Source: Lytechinus pictus
Lineage: Eukaryota; Echinodermata; Echinoidea; Temnopleuroida; Toxopneustidae
Assembly (NCBI RefSeq): GCF_037042905.1
Contig: NC_087258.1
Location: 4,355,001 to 4,419,000 of the forward strand
Direction of reading: 5' to 3'
DNA: 64,000 nucleotides
The notes below the pieces were generated by a model. The model saw only the letters and a list, made by a program, of their open reading frames with translations, did no database searches and was not told the DNA's origin. Below are positions 13,218-23,689 of the stretch, in pieces; the stretch's first letter is position 1; every line of letters begins with the position of its first letter. A program made the translations under genes and the position numbers.

Positions 13218-13740
13218 ATCATTGTCATCATCATCATCATCATCGTCATCGTTGTCGTCATCATCATCATCATCTTCATCATCATCATCATTTTCATCAT
13301 CATTTATCATCATCATCGTTGACGTCATTATCATATTCATCATCATCGTCACCACCAACATCATCATCATCGTCACCATCTTCATCAGAGTCATCATCAT
13401 CATCATCGTTGTCGTCATCATCAGCGTCATCATTATCATATTCATCATCACCATCATGAACATCATCATCATCATCACAGTCATCATTATCATCAGTCTT
13501 CATCACCATCACCATCGTCATCATCATCATCACCATCATTATCACAGTCATCATCATCATCATCATTATCATCATCACCTTTATCATCATCACAATCATC
13601 ACCATCGTCATCATCACAGTCATCATCATCTTCAACACAATAATCGCCGGCATCATCATTATCACGATCATCACCATAGTTATCATCACCATAGTCATCA
13701 TCACCATCATCATCTTCATCATCATCAACTCCAAATTATC
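13218..13740. repeat. (TCA/TCG)n triplet array
   Basis: More than 500 bases built from TCA, TCG and TTA triplets. Open frames in several frames (poly-His, poly-Ser, poly-Met/Asp) are artefacts of the period. Its right part is one breakpoint of the 4.16-kb duplication. Confidence 0.95.
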
Positions 13741-13795
13741 ACCATCAGCCTCCCCTAGACTGATTGATAGTCATCCTCAACAGCATCCATGATTA

Positions 13796-13899
13796 CATGG
13801 ACCTATCCACGGAGGATAATCTATTGTTACTGGGGTGCAGCGACAATGCTCAGCACCCCCAGTAACAATAGAATAATCCTCCGTGGATATAGGTCCATG
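13796..13899. repeat. 44-bp-stem hairpin, copy 1
   Basis: 'CATGGACCTATCCACGGAGG' plus the following bases pairs with its inverse at 13857-13899 around a loop of about 15 bases. The stem has a few mismatches and bulges. It could be a tiny MITE or could fold as RNA. Confidence 0.85.
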
Positions 13900-13966
13900 C
13901 ATGATTAGTATCGTTATTACCAAAATTAACCTCGACCATCATTGTATCATCATCACCATCACCATC

Positions 13967-14180
13967 ATCATCTTCATCATCAGCAGCAGCAGCAGCAGCA
14001 ACATCATCATCACCACCTCCCTAACATTATGATCAATATCATCATCGTCACCATCGACAGAATCATCACAATTGTAACTTGTTATAATGATTGTAATTAC
14101 TACATTCATCATCATCATCGACACCATCATTATGATCGTCTTCGAGAGATCATCACCATTATCATCGAATTAATATGAAA
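13967..14180. repeat. (TCA)n/(CAG)n microsatellite
   Basis: Broken TCA triplets with a short CAG run (13981-13999). The duplicate lies at 18124-18330 with a shorter CAG run (18136-18149). Confidence 0.8.
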
Positions 14181-15025
14181 TACAACAATATAGTTTAGCT
14201 TTCCCAAAGACCCAATTTATGAGTGTGAACGTAAAATGGCTTATTATTTACATTTTGATAAACAAACATTTTTGTCTATTTTTAATGAACTATTTTAATC
14301 AATGAAGCCATGTGATCTTTAAAAAACTCTTCACCAAAATCATTACCATGGAATTATCATCATCATCGTATTGATTATCATCATCATCATCACCACCACC
14401 ACCACATCGTGATCATCGTCTCCATCCATATCATCTGAGAATTGTCAACAAAATTACCATTATCAAGATAATCGGCACCTTGACTGTCATTGCCGTCTTC
14501 ATCATAGATATCATCATAGTCGTTGTCATCATCATTAGATACTGTCATTACCACAATCATCAACCATATCAACATATACGATGTTGAAAAAGCAAAAATA
14601 TGTTCATATCGATATATTCATTTATTATTTTTGCACGATATTCATCATTTGCAATTGGTAACAAAATGAGATTACGCAATATTAATACTGTAATAATGCA
14701 GATTGAAACTCATTTTCATAAATAGGGCATATAGGTTTTCATTGATATGCATAACATAAATAATACGTTTTTATGAGTATAAATTTCACGTTTCGTATGT
14801 GAAGGGTAATAAAGATTGCCATAAAAGGGGTCTGCAATATAAATATATGGCAAAAAATTAAAGAAATAACTCTTTAATTCCAAAGATTAATTCATAAGAT
14901 CCAATATTCTAAAGGTTGTTTTATTTTTAAACACGTGAACATGTTGGTATCAAAAAGCATTTTTGTTATCATTTATTTGATGCGAGATAAAAGACGGTAA
15001 TGTAGTTAAAATGCCTTGCTGAAGG

Positions 15026-15096
15026 GCCATGCCGGAAATCGAACCCCAGACTCCCATGGTTTAGTCGGACGCCTTAGACCACTCGGCCACGGCACC
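15026..15096 (-). ncRNA. tRNA-like sequence (Ser/Leu-like), copy 1
   Basis: The minus strand reads GGTGCCGTGGCCGAGTGGTC..., with an A box like those of class II tRNAs and a B box 'GGTTCGATTTC'. The acceptor stem pairs except at the first pair. The anticodon stem is mismatched, and there is no room for the long variable arm of tRNA-Ser or tRNA-Leu. It is probably a tRNA pseudogene or a SINE head. A copy lies at 19182-19252. Confidence 0.55.
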
Positions 15097-15874
15097 TCTG
15101 AAGTAGGTTAACCGAAAACGAAAAAAAGTCATTTCTTTTGGAGGTGCGATAGTCTGTTCGTACAATTAGTTCATTGGCTATTTTCATACAAATGAATTGT
15201 CTTTCGTTTTCGGATTATCGAACCCTTTTTTCTGTCTTCGATTTCACCGTATGTTGGGACATCTTGTTATAATTTCAATCAGGGTGTTTCCGATAAACGA
15301 ACCGTGTCAGTTTTCGTACTTTCTGAATAACGAACATCACCAATAAGAAAGGGAGTTCAAATATCGCAAAGTATATTTTGCAAATATGTAAAGTTCTAAA
15401 CATTCAACATGGCATAACATTGGATATAAAAATATACATGGATAATTTCATGTAATAGATGGTCCATAAAATCGTAAAAGATTTATAAAATACCCTAAGA
15501 CATCGGGGGTCCAATGAACAAGTGACCCGACATTTGAACTAGCCATCACTGTTAAATTCTTAATTAAAGGATTTGGTTAAAAATTAAGAAAAAAACTTGG
15601 ATTAGGATTAGATTGGAGGTAAGGCCTTAAGCTTAAATGTCATGGTTATATCCCAAACATTGTCGTAAATCCGTGACGTCATACTATTCAAGTGGGGGAT
15701 GAAACAATAGATCACACCCCCCCCCCCCCAGATGAATAGGGGTTCAGCGTTTGGATTTACGCCAGTGATTCCAAGTGTAGCAAGTGTAACCGGAAAGAAA
15801 TCTCATCATAATCATGGAAGCGTGATTTGGAGCAGCCTGTCATTATATAATGGTCCCATAAAGTAAGTAATCTG
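15097..15874. other. 3' flank of the unknown 505-residue gene
   Basis: AT-rich DNA shared with unit 2, including a C run near 15718-15730. No second exon was recognised. This stretch probably holds the 3' UTR and the end of the gene. Confidence 0.4.
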
Positions 15875-17392
15875 TCAAGGTAATTTTGGGAGCCCCGTTG
15901 ATTGACTTTTGTGCTTTCTTCTCTGTTCTTTCAGTTCCCTCAATAGCCTGCCCTCTACGTTGACAGGTGGAAGACTGATGGATGTTTGATCTCTTGATGT
16001 ACGGGTTTTGTGTTTACCCTTCTCCGTTCGCATCTCAGGAAGTGTGATCCCGACCTTGGATCGAGCAAGCTGAAGACGCGCCACAACTTCCACCTGATGG
16101 ATACTGTTCAGAGCCTCCTCGTGAGGACTGATACTTCTTCTGTTGGCAATGTCTTCTTTAGTCCTCGTTGCTAGGTCGGACAATCGCTTCTTCATCATTC
16201 GGTCCCTGCGATTAGCTGACTCTGTTCTTGAGACGTGTGCATGCGTTCCTTTGTGCATTCCTTTCATAACAACTGAGCTCGCTTTCTGCTTTTTGTTCTT
16301 TCTAGGTTTTGGTTTCACTGGAGGTTCGGGTGCTTTCGGTACCGCCGTTTTCGGTGTCGCGCGTTCGCTCACTTCCGGTACAGTGGGTAAGGTCCTGTTG
16401 GTGTCCTTTCGTAATCGCCTTTTCCGTTTTGCCGCGATTGGTTCTTCGGTGCTCTGTGTGGGGGAGCTTGCCAGAAGGGAGATAGCGGATGATATGGGGA
16501 TCAAGCCTTTTGGTGGAGGACGGCTGTCGGGACGTGACTGTACATCTTTGCTTTCGTTTTGCGGCACAGAAATTTCAAGAAGTTTTGGTGATTCCGTGGC
16601 CGTCTTTGGTTGTCCTGGATTGGAATCAGGTAGTATAGATTTAATTGATGTGTTCAATTCTTGTGTTTTTTCGCTTTTTATATCTGATGCTTGGGCAGAC
16701 TCTTTGATCGCTGAGATGGAAGCCTTCTTGAATTGTTTATGTACCATTTTGACCAGATTCGCAAAGTCATTTCCAGCTGGTTTTTCTTGGGTTGTCCCTG
16801 CTACAGCGCCACCATCAGCGGAGTCTTGCTGTGCCTTGGCCATAGCCTTAAGTGGAGCTAGCCATTTGCTTTTATACTTGGACTCTCCACGCAAGGCTTC
16901 CTTTGTTGCTTTCGCGTCCACGGCCTTCAGCTCAGTGGTGAGATTCGACGCGAGGAGTTTCGAATTCGGGCCCTGCAGCTGTTCGCAGAGTTTCCCCAAC
17001 TCCACCTGTTTCTTTCTTAGCCTTCTGTACTCCATCTTGAAGATCGGGGATTGGTTCCCACAACGTAGGCGGCTCTCGAATTCGGATTCTTTGCTACTGT
17101 ACTGACGTTTGCTACGCGCAATGTCGACGAGAGCTACGCGCATCTCGTTCTTGATACGGAACAGTTCTTTGAGTTGCGCGTCGCTCAGCTCACTGATATC
17201 CCTGTGCTTCTGTACAAGCCGATCCTCCTCGTACTTATTTCTGAGATTGAGGCGATCAAAGGAGCGAGTGCTGTTCTGGCGAAGGGAGCTCCATCTTTCT
17301 ACGGCTGTCTGGTATTGTCTGGATTTCCGAGTTATCATCGGCGGTTTAACCATGACGTCAATTGATGTCTGTGGTGCCGTCGTCGTAGTCAT
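15875..17392 (-). CDS. uncharacterised basic protein, copy 1 (505 aa)
   Basis: An uninterrupted minus-strand frame of 505 codons plus stop. The frame opens further upstream without an ATG; the first ATG (17390-17392) sits in a perfect GCCACCATG context, so I start there. An acceptor-like 'CCTTTGCAG' about 65 bases upstream suggests a 5'-UTR intron. Seen in the protein: a Thr-rich start; a charged, probably helical or coiled-coil stretch at about residues 45-150 (YEEDRLVQKHRDISELSDAQ, then FKMEYRRLRKKQVELGKLCE); a Ser/Pro-rich, probably disordered middle; basic runs at about 322-329 (KRKRRLRK) and 360-370 (KPKPRKNKKQK) that could be nuclear signals; and a Lys/Arg-rich C-terminus. No signal peptide, membrane segment or catalytic motif is visible. 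I do not recognise the family. The antisense frame opposite it is a shadow. Confidence 0.75.
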   Translation of the reverse strand: MTTTTAPQTSIDVMVKPPMITRKSRQYQTAVERWSSLRQNSTRSFDRLNLRNKYEEDRLVQKHRDISELSDAQLKELFRIKNEMRVALVDIARSKRQYSSKESEFESRLRCGNQSPIFKMEYRRLRKKQVELGKLCEQLQGPNSKLLASNLTTELKAVDAKATKEALRGESKYKSKWLAPLKAMAKAQQDSADGGAVAGTTQEKPAGNDFANLVKMVHKQFKKASISAIKESAQASDIKSEKTQELNTSIKSILPDSNPGQPKTATESPKLLEISVPQNESKDVQSRPDSRPPPKGLIPISSAISLLASSPTQSTEEPIAAKRKRRLRKDTNRTLPTVPEVSERATPKTAVPKAPEPPVKPKPRKNKKQKASSVVMKGMHKGTHAHVSRTESANRRDRMMKKRLSDLATRTKEDIANRRSISPHEEALNSIHQVEVVARLQLARSKVGITLPEMRTEKGKHKTRTSRDQTSISLPPVNVEGRLLRELKEQRRKHKSQSTGLPKLP

Positions 17393-17637
17393 GGTGGCGG
17401 GGTGGCTAGGTGGTCCCAACGGCCACACTCGAAATCAAGGAAGAAGATTCTGCAAAGGATAACAAAAAGAACGGATTACAATTTTGATAATGTCAATGGA
17501 ATGCACAGAATGGAAATGTACTAGTCTGTAGACACAGACCCTTTAGTTTCCGCAATTCGCATAGTGCATAAAGCAGAGTCTGAAGTAGTGAGACTAGATT
17601 CACTTTTGACTTTGACTGTCTCTTTGATACAGACATA

Positions 17638-17870
17638 GGCCCGTATTTTTTGAAGTCAGGTTTCAGTTAGACCACGGTCTCACTCTGTGCTTAAATTATG
17701 GAAAGCCAAAACTGTCAACATTTTCCTTACATTGTATGTTTCTTGTGTTTACTCTGCTCTTTCCTTGTGAAGGATGAAGAAAGCTATCTTTTTATCCTTC
17801 CGAAACAGTTAAGAATGATTTGAGAGAAAAATTAGTTGATACATTGAAATTATCCTGTTAGAGATTTATT
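17638..17870. repeat. MITE family C, truncated at duplication junction
   Basis: The left end 'GGCCCGTATTTTTTGAAGTC' is present but the right inverted end is missing. It is cut off where unit 2 starts. The whole element is at 21801-22109, with another copy at 39728-40019. Confidence 0.85.
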
Positions 17871-17955
17871 CATCTTCATCATCATCAACTCCAAATTATC
17901 ACCATCAGCATCCCCTAGACTGATTGATAGTCATCCTCAACACCATCCATGATTA

Positions 17956-18057
17956 CATGGACCTATCCACGGAGGATAATCTATTGTTACTGGGGTGCTG
18001 TGACAATGCTCAGCACCCCCAGTAACAATAGAATAATCCTCCGTGGATAGGTCCATG
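17956..18057. repeat. 44-bp-stem hairpin, copy 2
   Basis: As at 13796-13899, but the outer stem here is perfect: 'CATGGACCTATCCACGGAGG' pairs fully, where copy 1 has two extra bases. This suggests copy 2 keeps the original form. Confidence 0.85.
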
Positions 18058-19181
18058 CATGATTAGTATCGTTATTACCAAAATTAACCTCGACCATCAT
18101 TGTATCATCATCACCATCATCATCTTCATCATCAGCAGCAGCAGCAGCAACATCATCATCATCACTACCTCCCTAACATCATGATCAATATCATCATCGT
18201 CACCATCGACAGCATCATCACAATTGTAACTTGTTATAATGATTGTAATTACTACATTTATCATCATCATCGACACCATCATTATGATCGTCTTCGAGAG
18301 ATCATCACCATTATCATCGAATTAATATGAAATACAACAATATAGTTTAGCTTTCCCAAAGACCCAAGTTATGAGTATGAACGTAGAATGGCTTATTATT
18401 TACATTTTGATAAACAAACATTTTTGTCTATTTTTAATGAACTATTTTAATCAATGAAGCCATGTGATCTTTAAAAAACTCTTCACCAAAATCATTACTA
18501 TGGAATTATTATCATCATTGTATTGATTATCATCATCATCATCACCACCACCACCACATCATGATCATCGTCTCCATCCATATCATCTGAGAATTGTCAA
18601 CAAAATGACCATTATCATGAAAACCGGCACCTTGACTGTCATTGTCATTGCCGTCTTCATCATAGATATCATCATAGTCGTTGTCATCAACATTAGATAC
18701 TGTTATTACCACAATCATCAACCATATTAACATATACGATGTTGAAAAACAAAAATATGTTCATATCGATATATTCATTTATTATTTTTGCACGATATTC
18801 ATCATTTTGCAAATTGTAACAAAATGAGATTACGCAATATTAATAATAATGCAGATTGAAACTCATTTTCATAAATAGGGCATATAGGTTTTCATTAATA
18901 TGCATAACATAAATAATATGTTTTTATGAGTATAAATTTCATGTTTCGTATGTGAAGGGTAATAAAGATTGTCATAAAAGGGGTCTGCAATATAAATATA
19001 TGGCAAAAAAAAATTAAAGAAATAACTCTTTAATTCCAAAGATTAATTCATAAGATCCAATATTCTAAAGGTTGTTTTGTTTTTAAACACGTGAACATGT
19101 TGGTATCAACAAGCATTTTTGTTATCATTTATTTGATGCAAGATAAAAGACGGTAATGTAGTTAAAATGCCTTGCTGAATG

Positions 19182-19252
19182 GCCATGCCGGAAATCGAAC
19201 CCCAGACTTCCATGGTTTAGTCGGACGCCTTAGACCACTCGGCCACGGCACC
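19182..19252 (-). ncRNA. tRNA-like sequence (Ser/Leu-like), copy 2
   Basis: Copy of 15026-15096 in the second unit, with few changes. Same defects: mismatched anticodon stem and no variable arm. Probably not a working tRNA. Confidence 0.55.
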
Positions 19253-20034
19253 TCGGAAGTAGGTTAACCGAAAACGAAAAAAAGTCCGTTCTTTTGGAGG
19301 TGCGATAGTCTGTTCGTACAATTAGTTCATTGGCTATTTTCATACAAATGAATTGTCTTTCGTTTTCGGATTATCGAACCCTTTTTTCTGTCTTCGATTT
19401 CACCGTATGTTGGGACATCTTGTTATAATTTCAATCAGGGTGTTTCCGATAAACGAACCGTGTCAGTTTTCGTACTTTCTGAATAACGAACATCACCAAT
19501 AAGAAAGGGAGTTCAAATATCGCAAAGTATATTTTGCAAATCTGTAAAGTTCTAAACATTCAACATGGCATAACATTGGATATAAAAACATACATGGATA
19601 ATTTCATGTAATAGATGGTCCATAAAATCGTAAAAGATTTATAAAATACCCTCGGGGGTAATAGGGGGTCCAAATGAACTAGTGACCCGACATTTGAACT
19701 AGCCATCACTGTTATATTCTTAATTAAGAGGATTTGGTTAAAAATTAAGAAAAATTACTTGGATTAGGATTAGATTGGAGGTAAGGGCTTAAGCTTAAAT
19801 GTCATGATTATATCCCAAACAATGTCGTAAATCCGTGACGTCATACTATTCAAGTGGGGGATGAAACAATAGATCACCCCCCCCCCCCCAGATGAATAGA
19901 GGTTCAGCGCTTGGATTTACGCCAGTGATTCCAATTGTAGCAAGTGTAACCGGAAAGAAATCTCATCATAATCATGGAAGCGTGATTTGGAGCAGCCTGT
20001 CATTATATAATGATCCCATAAAGTAAGTAATCTG

Positions 20035-21552
20035 TCAAGGTAATTTTGGGAGCCCCGTTGATTGACTTTTGTGCTTTCTTCTCTGTTCTTTCAGTTCCCT
20101 CAATAGCCTGCCCTCTACGTTGACAGGTGGAAGACTGATGGATGTTTGATCTCTTGATGTACGGGTTTTGTGTCTACCCTTCTCCGTTCGCATCTCAGGA
20201 AGTGTGATCCCGACCTTGGATCTAGCAAGCTGAAGACGCGCCACAACTTCCACCTGATGGATACTGTTCAGAGCCTCCTCGTGAGGACTGATACTTCTTC
20301 TGTTGGCAATGTCTTCTTTAGTCCTCGTTGCTAGGTCGGACAATCGCTTCTTCATCATTCGGTCCCTACGATTAGCTGACTCTGTTCTTGAGACGTGTGC
20401 ATCCGTTCCTTTGTGCATTCCTTTCATAACAACTGAGCGCGCTTTCTGCTTTTTGTTCTTTCTAGGTTTTGGTTTCACTGGAGGTTCGGGTGTTTTCGGT
20501 ACCGCCGTTTTCGGTGTCGCGCGTTCGCTCACTTCCGGTACAGTGGGTAATGTCCTGTCGGTGTCCTTTCGTAATCGCCTTTTCCGTTTTGCCGCGATTG
20601 GTTCTTCGGTGCTCTGTGTGGGGGAGCTTGCCAGAAGGGAGATAGCGGATGATATGGGGATCAAGCCTTTTGGTGGAGGACGGCTGTCGGGACGTGACTT
20701 TTCATCTTTGCTTTCGTTTTGCGGCACAGAAATTTTAAGAAGTTTTGGTGATTCCGTGGCCGTCTTTGGTTGTCCTGGATTGGAATCAGGTAGTATGGAT
20801 TTAATTGATGTGTTCAATTCTTGTGTGTTTTCGCTTTTTATATCTGACGCTTGGGCAGACTCTTTGATCGCCGAGATGGAAGCCTTCTTGAATTGTTTAT
20901 GTACCATTTTGACCAGATTCGCAAAGTCATTTCCAGCTGGTTTTTCTTGGGTTGTCCCTGCTACAGTGCCACCATCAGCGGAGTCTTGCTGTGCCTTGGC
21001 CATAGCCTTAAGTGGGGCTAGCCATTTGCTTTTATACTTGGCCTCTCCACGCAAGGCTTCCTTTGTTGCTTTCGCGTCCACGGCCTTCAGCTCAGTGGTG
21101 AGATTCGACGCGAGGAGTTTCGAATTCGGGCCCTGCAGCTGTTCGCAGAGTTTCCCCAACTCCACCTGTTTCTTTCTTAGCCTTCTGTACTCCATCTTGA
21201 AGATCGGGGATTGGTTCCCACAACGTAGGCGGCTCTCGAATTCGGATTCTTTGCTACTGTACTGACGTTTGCTACGCGCAATGTCGACGAGAGCTACGCG
21301 CATCTCGTTCTTGATACGGAACAGTTCTTTGAGTTGCGCGTCGCTCAGCTCACTGATATCCCTGTGCTTCTGTACAAGCCGATCCTCCTCGTACTTATTT
21401 CTGAGATTGAGGCGATCAAAGGAGCGAGTGCTGTTCTGGCGAAGGGAGCTCCATCTTTCTACGGCTGTCTGGTATTGTCTGGATTTCCGAGTTATCATCG
21501 GCGGTTTAACCATGACGTCAATTGATGTCTGTGGTGCCGTCGTCGTAGTCAT
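20035..21552 (-). CDS. uncharacterised basic protein, copy 2 (505 aa)
   Basis: Paralogue of 15875-17392 with the same length, the same GCCACCATG start and the same stop. I count 11 residue differences between the two, all after residue 170; residues 1-170 are identical. Changes include E to K, H to D and S to R, and fall in the Ser/Pro/Lys-rich part that looks disordered. Both frames are open, so either the duplication is young or both copies are maintained. No function can be assigned from sequence. Confidence 0.75.
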   Translation of the reverse strand: MTTTTAPQTSIDVMVKPPMITRKSRQYQTAVERWSSLRQNSTRSFDRLNLRNKYEEDRLVQKHRDISELSDAQLKELFRIKNEMRVALVDIARSKRQYSSKESEFESRLRCGNQSPIFKMEYRRLRKKQVELGKLCEQLQGPNSKLLASNLTTELKAVDAKATKEALRGEAKYKSKWLAPLKAMAKAQQDSADGGTVAGTTQEKPAGNDFANLVKMVHKQFKKASISAIKESAQASDIKSENTQELNTSIKSILPDSNPGQPKTATESPKLLKISVPQNESKDEKSRPDSRPPPKGLIPISSAISLLASSPTQSTEEPIAAKRKRRLRKDTDRTLPTVPEVSERATPKTAVPKTPEPPVKPKPRKNKKQKARSVVMKGMHKGTDAHVSRTESANRRDRMMKKRLSDLATRTKEDIANRRSISPHEEALNSIHQVEVVARLQLARSKVGITLPEMRTEKGRHKTRTSRDQTSISLPPVNVEGRLLRELKEQRRKHKSQSTGLPKLP

Positions 21553-21800
21553 GGTGGCGGGGTGGCTAGGTGGTCCCAACGGCCACACTCGAAATCAAGG
21601 AAGAAGATTCTGCAAAGGATAACAAAAAGAACTGATTACAATTTTGATAATGTCAATGGAATGCACAGAATGGAAATGTACTAGTCTGTAGACACAGACC
21701 CTTTAGTTTCCGCAATTCGCATAGTGCATAAAGCAGAGTCTGAAGTAGTGAGACTAGATTCCGCACTTTTGACTTTGACTGTCTCTTTGATACAGACATA

Positions 21801-22109
21801 GGCCCGTATTTTGAAGTCAGGTTTCAATTAGACCACGGTCTCACTCTGTGCTTAAATTGTGGAAAGCCAAAGCTGTCAACATTTTCCTTACATTGTATGT
21901 TTCTTGTGTTTACTCTGCTCTTTCCTTGTGAAGGGTGAAGAAAGCTATCTTTTTATCCTTCCGAAACAGTTAAGAATGTCTTGAGAGAAAAATTAGTTGA
22001 TACATTGAAATTATCCTGTTAGAGATTTATGCCATTATCTGCTATCCATATAGTTAAACCACAACTTTAAACCAGAGTTTAAATTAAACCTGACTTCAGA
22101 ATACGGGCC
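21801..22109. repeat. MITE family C, complete
   Basis: It starts 'GGCCCGTATTTTGAAGTCAG' and ends with the inverse 'CTGACTTCAGAATACGGGCC'. The inner part includes 'GTGTTTACTCTGCTCTTTCC', shared with the 39.7-kb copy. No coding capacity. Confidence 0.9.
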
Positions 22110-23130
22110 ATAGAGTTTAGCGTCTAGCATTCACTCTAGATATGGTATGATAATTTAATTGGGTTAAGTGTCAAATATGGAAATATGAGTCTGTGCTTGC
22201 AGACTAGCCATGTACACGAGGGCGGTGACAGAGTAGGGGAAGTCGAATATAAATATGACGTCAATTATATCTAAATGCAATAATTTTGATTTAATTGGAG
22301 ACCTACTTAATTAGTAAATGAAATGAAATCATTTTGTAAGTTTCTTGCGAAGCCCCTGAAAAACAGAAAACACAAGATGCTGGCCACCGAACACCTTACG
22401 ACTGATCTACGACCCGATTTCGGAATAAAATTTGATGCTAATATTGAGACATGGAATATCTGACTGTGTAAAGGTTTAAATCCTCGGACGATGCTGATCA
22501 AATCTGTGACTATGCTATCATCCTTTATTATTTAGAAAAAGGGCGAATTAAATATCATTCGTAATGACGTCATTGCAATCGCACGATTTGCTAGGATTTG
22601 AAACTAATTTGACCTTTACTCCAATATAAAGGCCTGCAATCACCCAAAGTGTTACGTTGGTCTTCTTTCTGTTAATTTGAACCTCAAATAAAAGACTCTT
22701 TTCATCCACATTTCCAGAAAATGAACAAAATGCGATTTGTTTCAAAATCGGATGGTAGACCAGTCGTAAGTCACTTTCCAAAAGTATCAAATACAACCAT
22801 TTTATATTTTCTTAACTTTCGTCAATACTTCTGTCGCTTCACTGCTGAGTTTTTTCTATATATATATCCAAATAAAAAACTTTGATTTTCAATCTTTTTG
22901 GGATCACTATTCTGGTATCGGATTCTGGTGGATCTTAATATTTTAATCAGTCTGAAAGCTGTTGCTAGGCAACGACCCCTATATTCGCACCAGGTGATAA
23001 AATGAAGTAGACATATTCATGGTATATTCAACCCTTTGGTGGCAGCATTTTGCACATTTTTTTCGCCTCACCTGTGTTATTGAATAGGTATCAACAATGT
23101 AGAAAGTGATAACACTTATTATCGAAACAA
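22110..23130. other. intergenic, no gene recognised
   Basis: AT-rich. 'TTCAAAATCGGATGGTAGACC' near 22740 resembles the inner words of the MITE-like element at 3267, so repeat debris is likely. Confidence 0.4.
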
Positions 23131-23139
23131 CAATTATCA

Positions 23140-23282
23140 TAACAAAATAATTATAATGATGATGATGATGATAATAATAATAATAATGATGATGACGATG
23201 ATAATAATAATAATAATAATGGTGATGATAACAATAATAACAATAAAGATAATCATGATGATAACTATAACAATAATAAAAA
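23140..23282. repeat. (ATA/ATG)n triplet array
   Basis: About 140 bases of ATA, ATG and ACA triplets. Open frames across it (poly-Ile, poly-Tyr/His) are artefacts. Confidence 0.9.
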
Positions 23283-23518
23283 GAAAAAAATTGCCATGAC
23301 AGCAGTACCTGTCTACGTATACCAATGTCCGCGAAAAAAGACAACTGAACTGGACACGAAAATATTCATGACACGATGATCAAGTGTGCATTTCAGGAAA
23401 CAAAATAGTATTTTTCAATTAAACAGCTGTTATAAGCTACTGATATACTTGCATCTGATTGGCTGAGAGCAAATATGTCAGTGAATATCAATGACAAGAT
23501 GCTTCATGAAACACTCCA

Positions 23519-23689
23519 GGTGGGTGTTTCATAAAGCTGTGCGTGAAGTTACGAACGACTTTACAAACGATTGGAACGAGTTCTTAGGTCATAACTCAAT
23601 TACATAGGGATATCACAAAGCACAAGAACGGATACAAGTCGTGCGTAAAGTCATTCGTATCTTACGAACAGCTTTATGAAACACCCACC
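23519..23689. repeat. 171-bp MITE
   Basis: Ends 'GGTGGGTGTTTCATAAAGCT' and the inverse 'AGCTTTATGAAACACCCACC' match perfectly. Inner arms also pair partly ('AGTTACGAACGACTTTAC' with 'GTAAAGTCATTCGTATCTTA'). The sequence just left repeats 'TTCATGAAACACTCCAGG', a diverged echo of the end. Confidence 0.9.

Larger units (their letters stand above)
13711..17870. repeat. 4.16-kb tandem duplication, unit 1
   Basis: Unit 1 starts at 'CATCTTCATCATCATCAACT' (13711) and unit 2 at the same word (17871), an offset of 4160. The two match almost base for base over their whole length, apart from small indels and scattered substitutions. The junction at 17870/17871 cuts a MITE whose complete form survives only at the end of unit 2. 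Confidence 0.95.
17871..22030. repeat. 4.16-kb tandem duplication, unit 2
   Basis: The second copy of 13711-17870. It runs on beyond 22030 into the remainder of the MITE, showing that the original right breakpoint lay inside that element. Confidence 0.95.

Noticed and set aside
13215-13758. Poly-His, poly-Ser and Met/Asp-rich frames
   Set aside because: Translations of the (TCA)n array in different frames. The same applies at 13939-14575 and 18097-18733.
15026-15096. Functional tRNA-Ser or tRNA-Leu
   Set aside because: Class II D arm but no long variable arm, mismatched anticodon stem and a broken first acceptor pair. Kept only as a tRNA-like sequence.
16143-17105. 320-codon plus-strand frame, repeated at 20303-21265
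   Set aside because: It lies antisense to the 505-residue gene and follows its codon bias. The peptide is Phe/Ser/Cys-rich without a domain. Presence in both copies only reflects the duplication.
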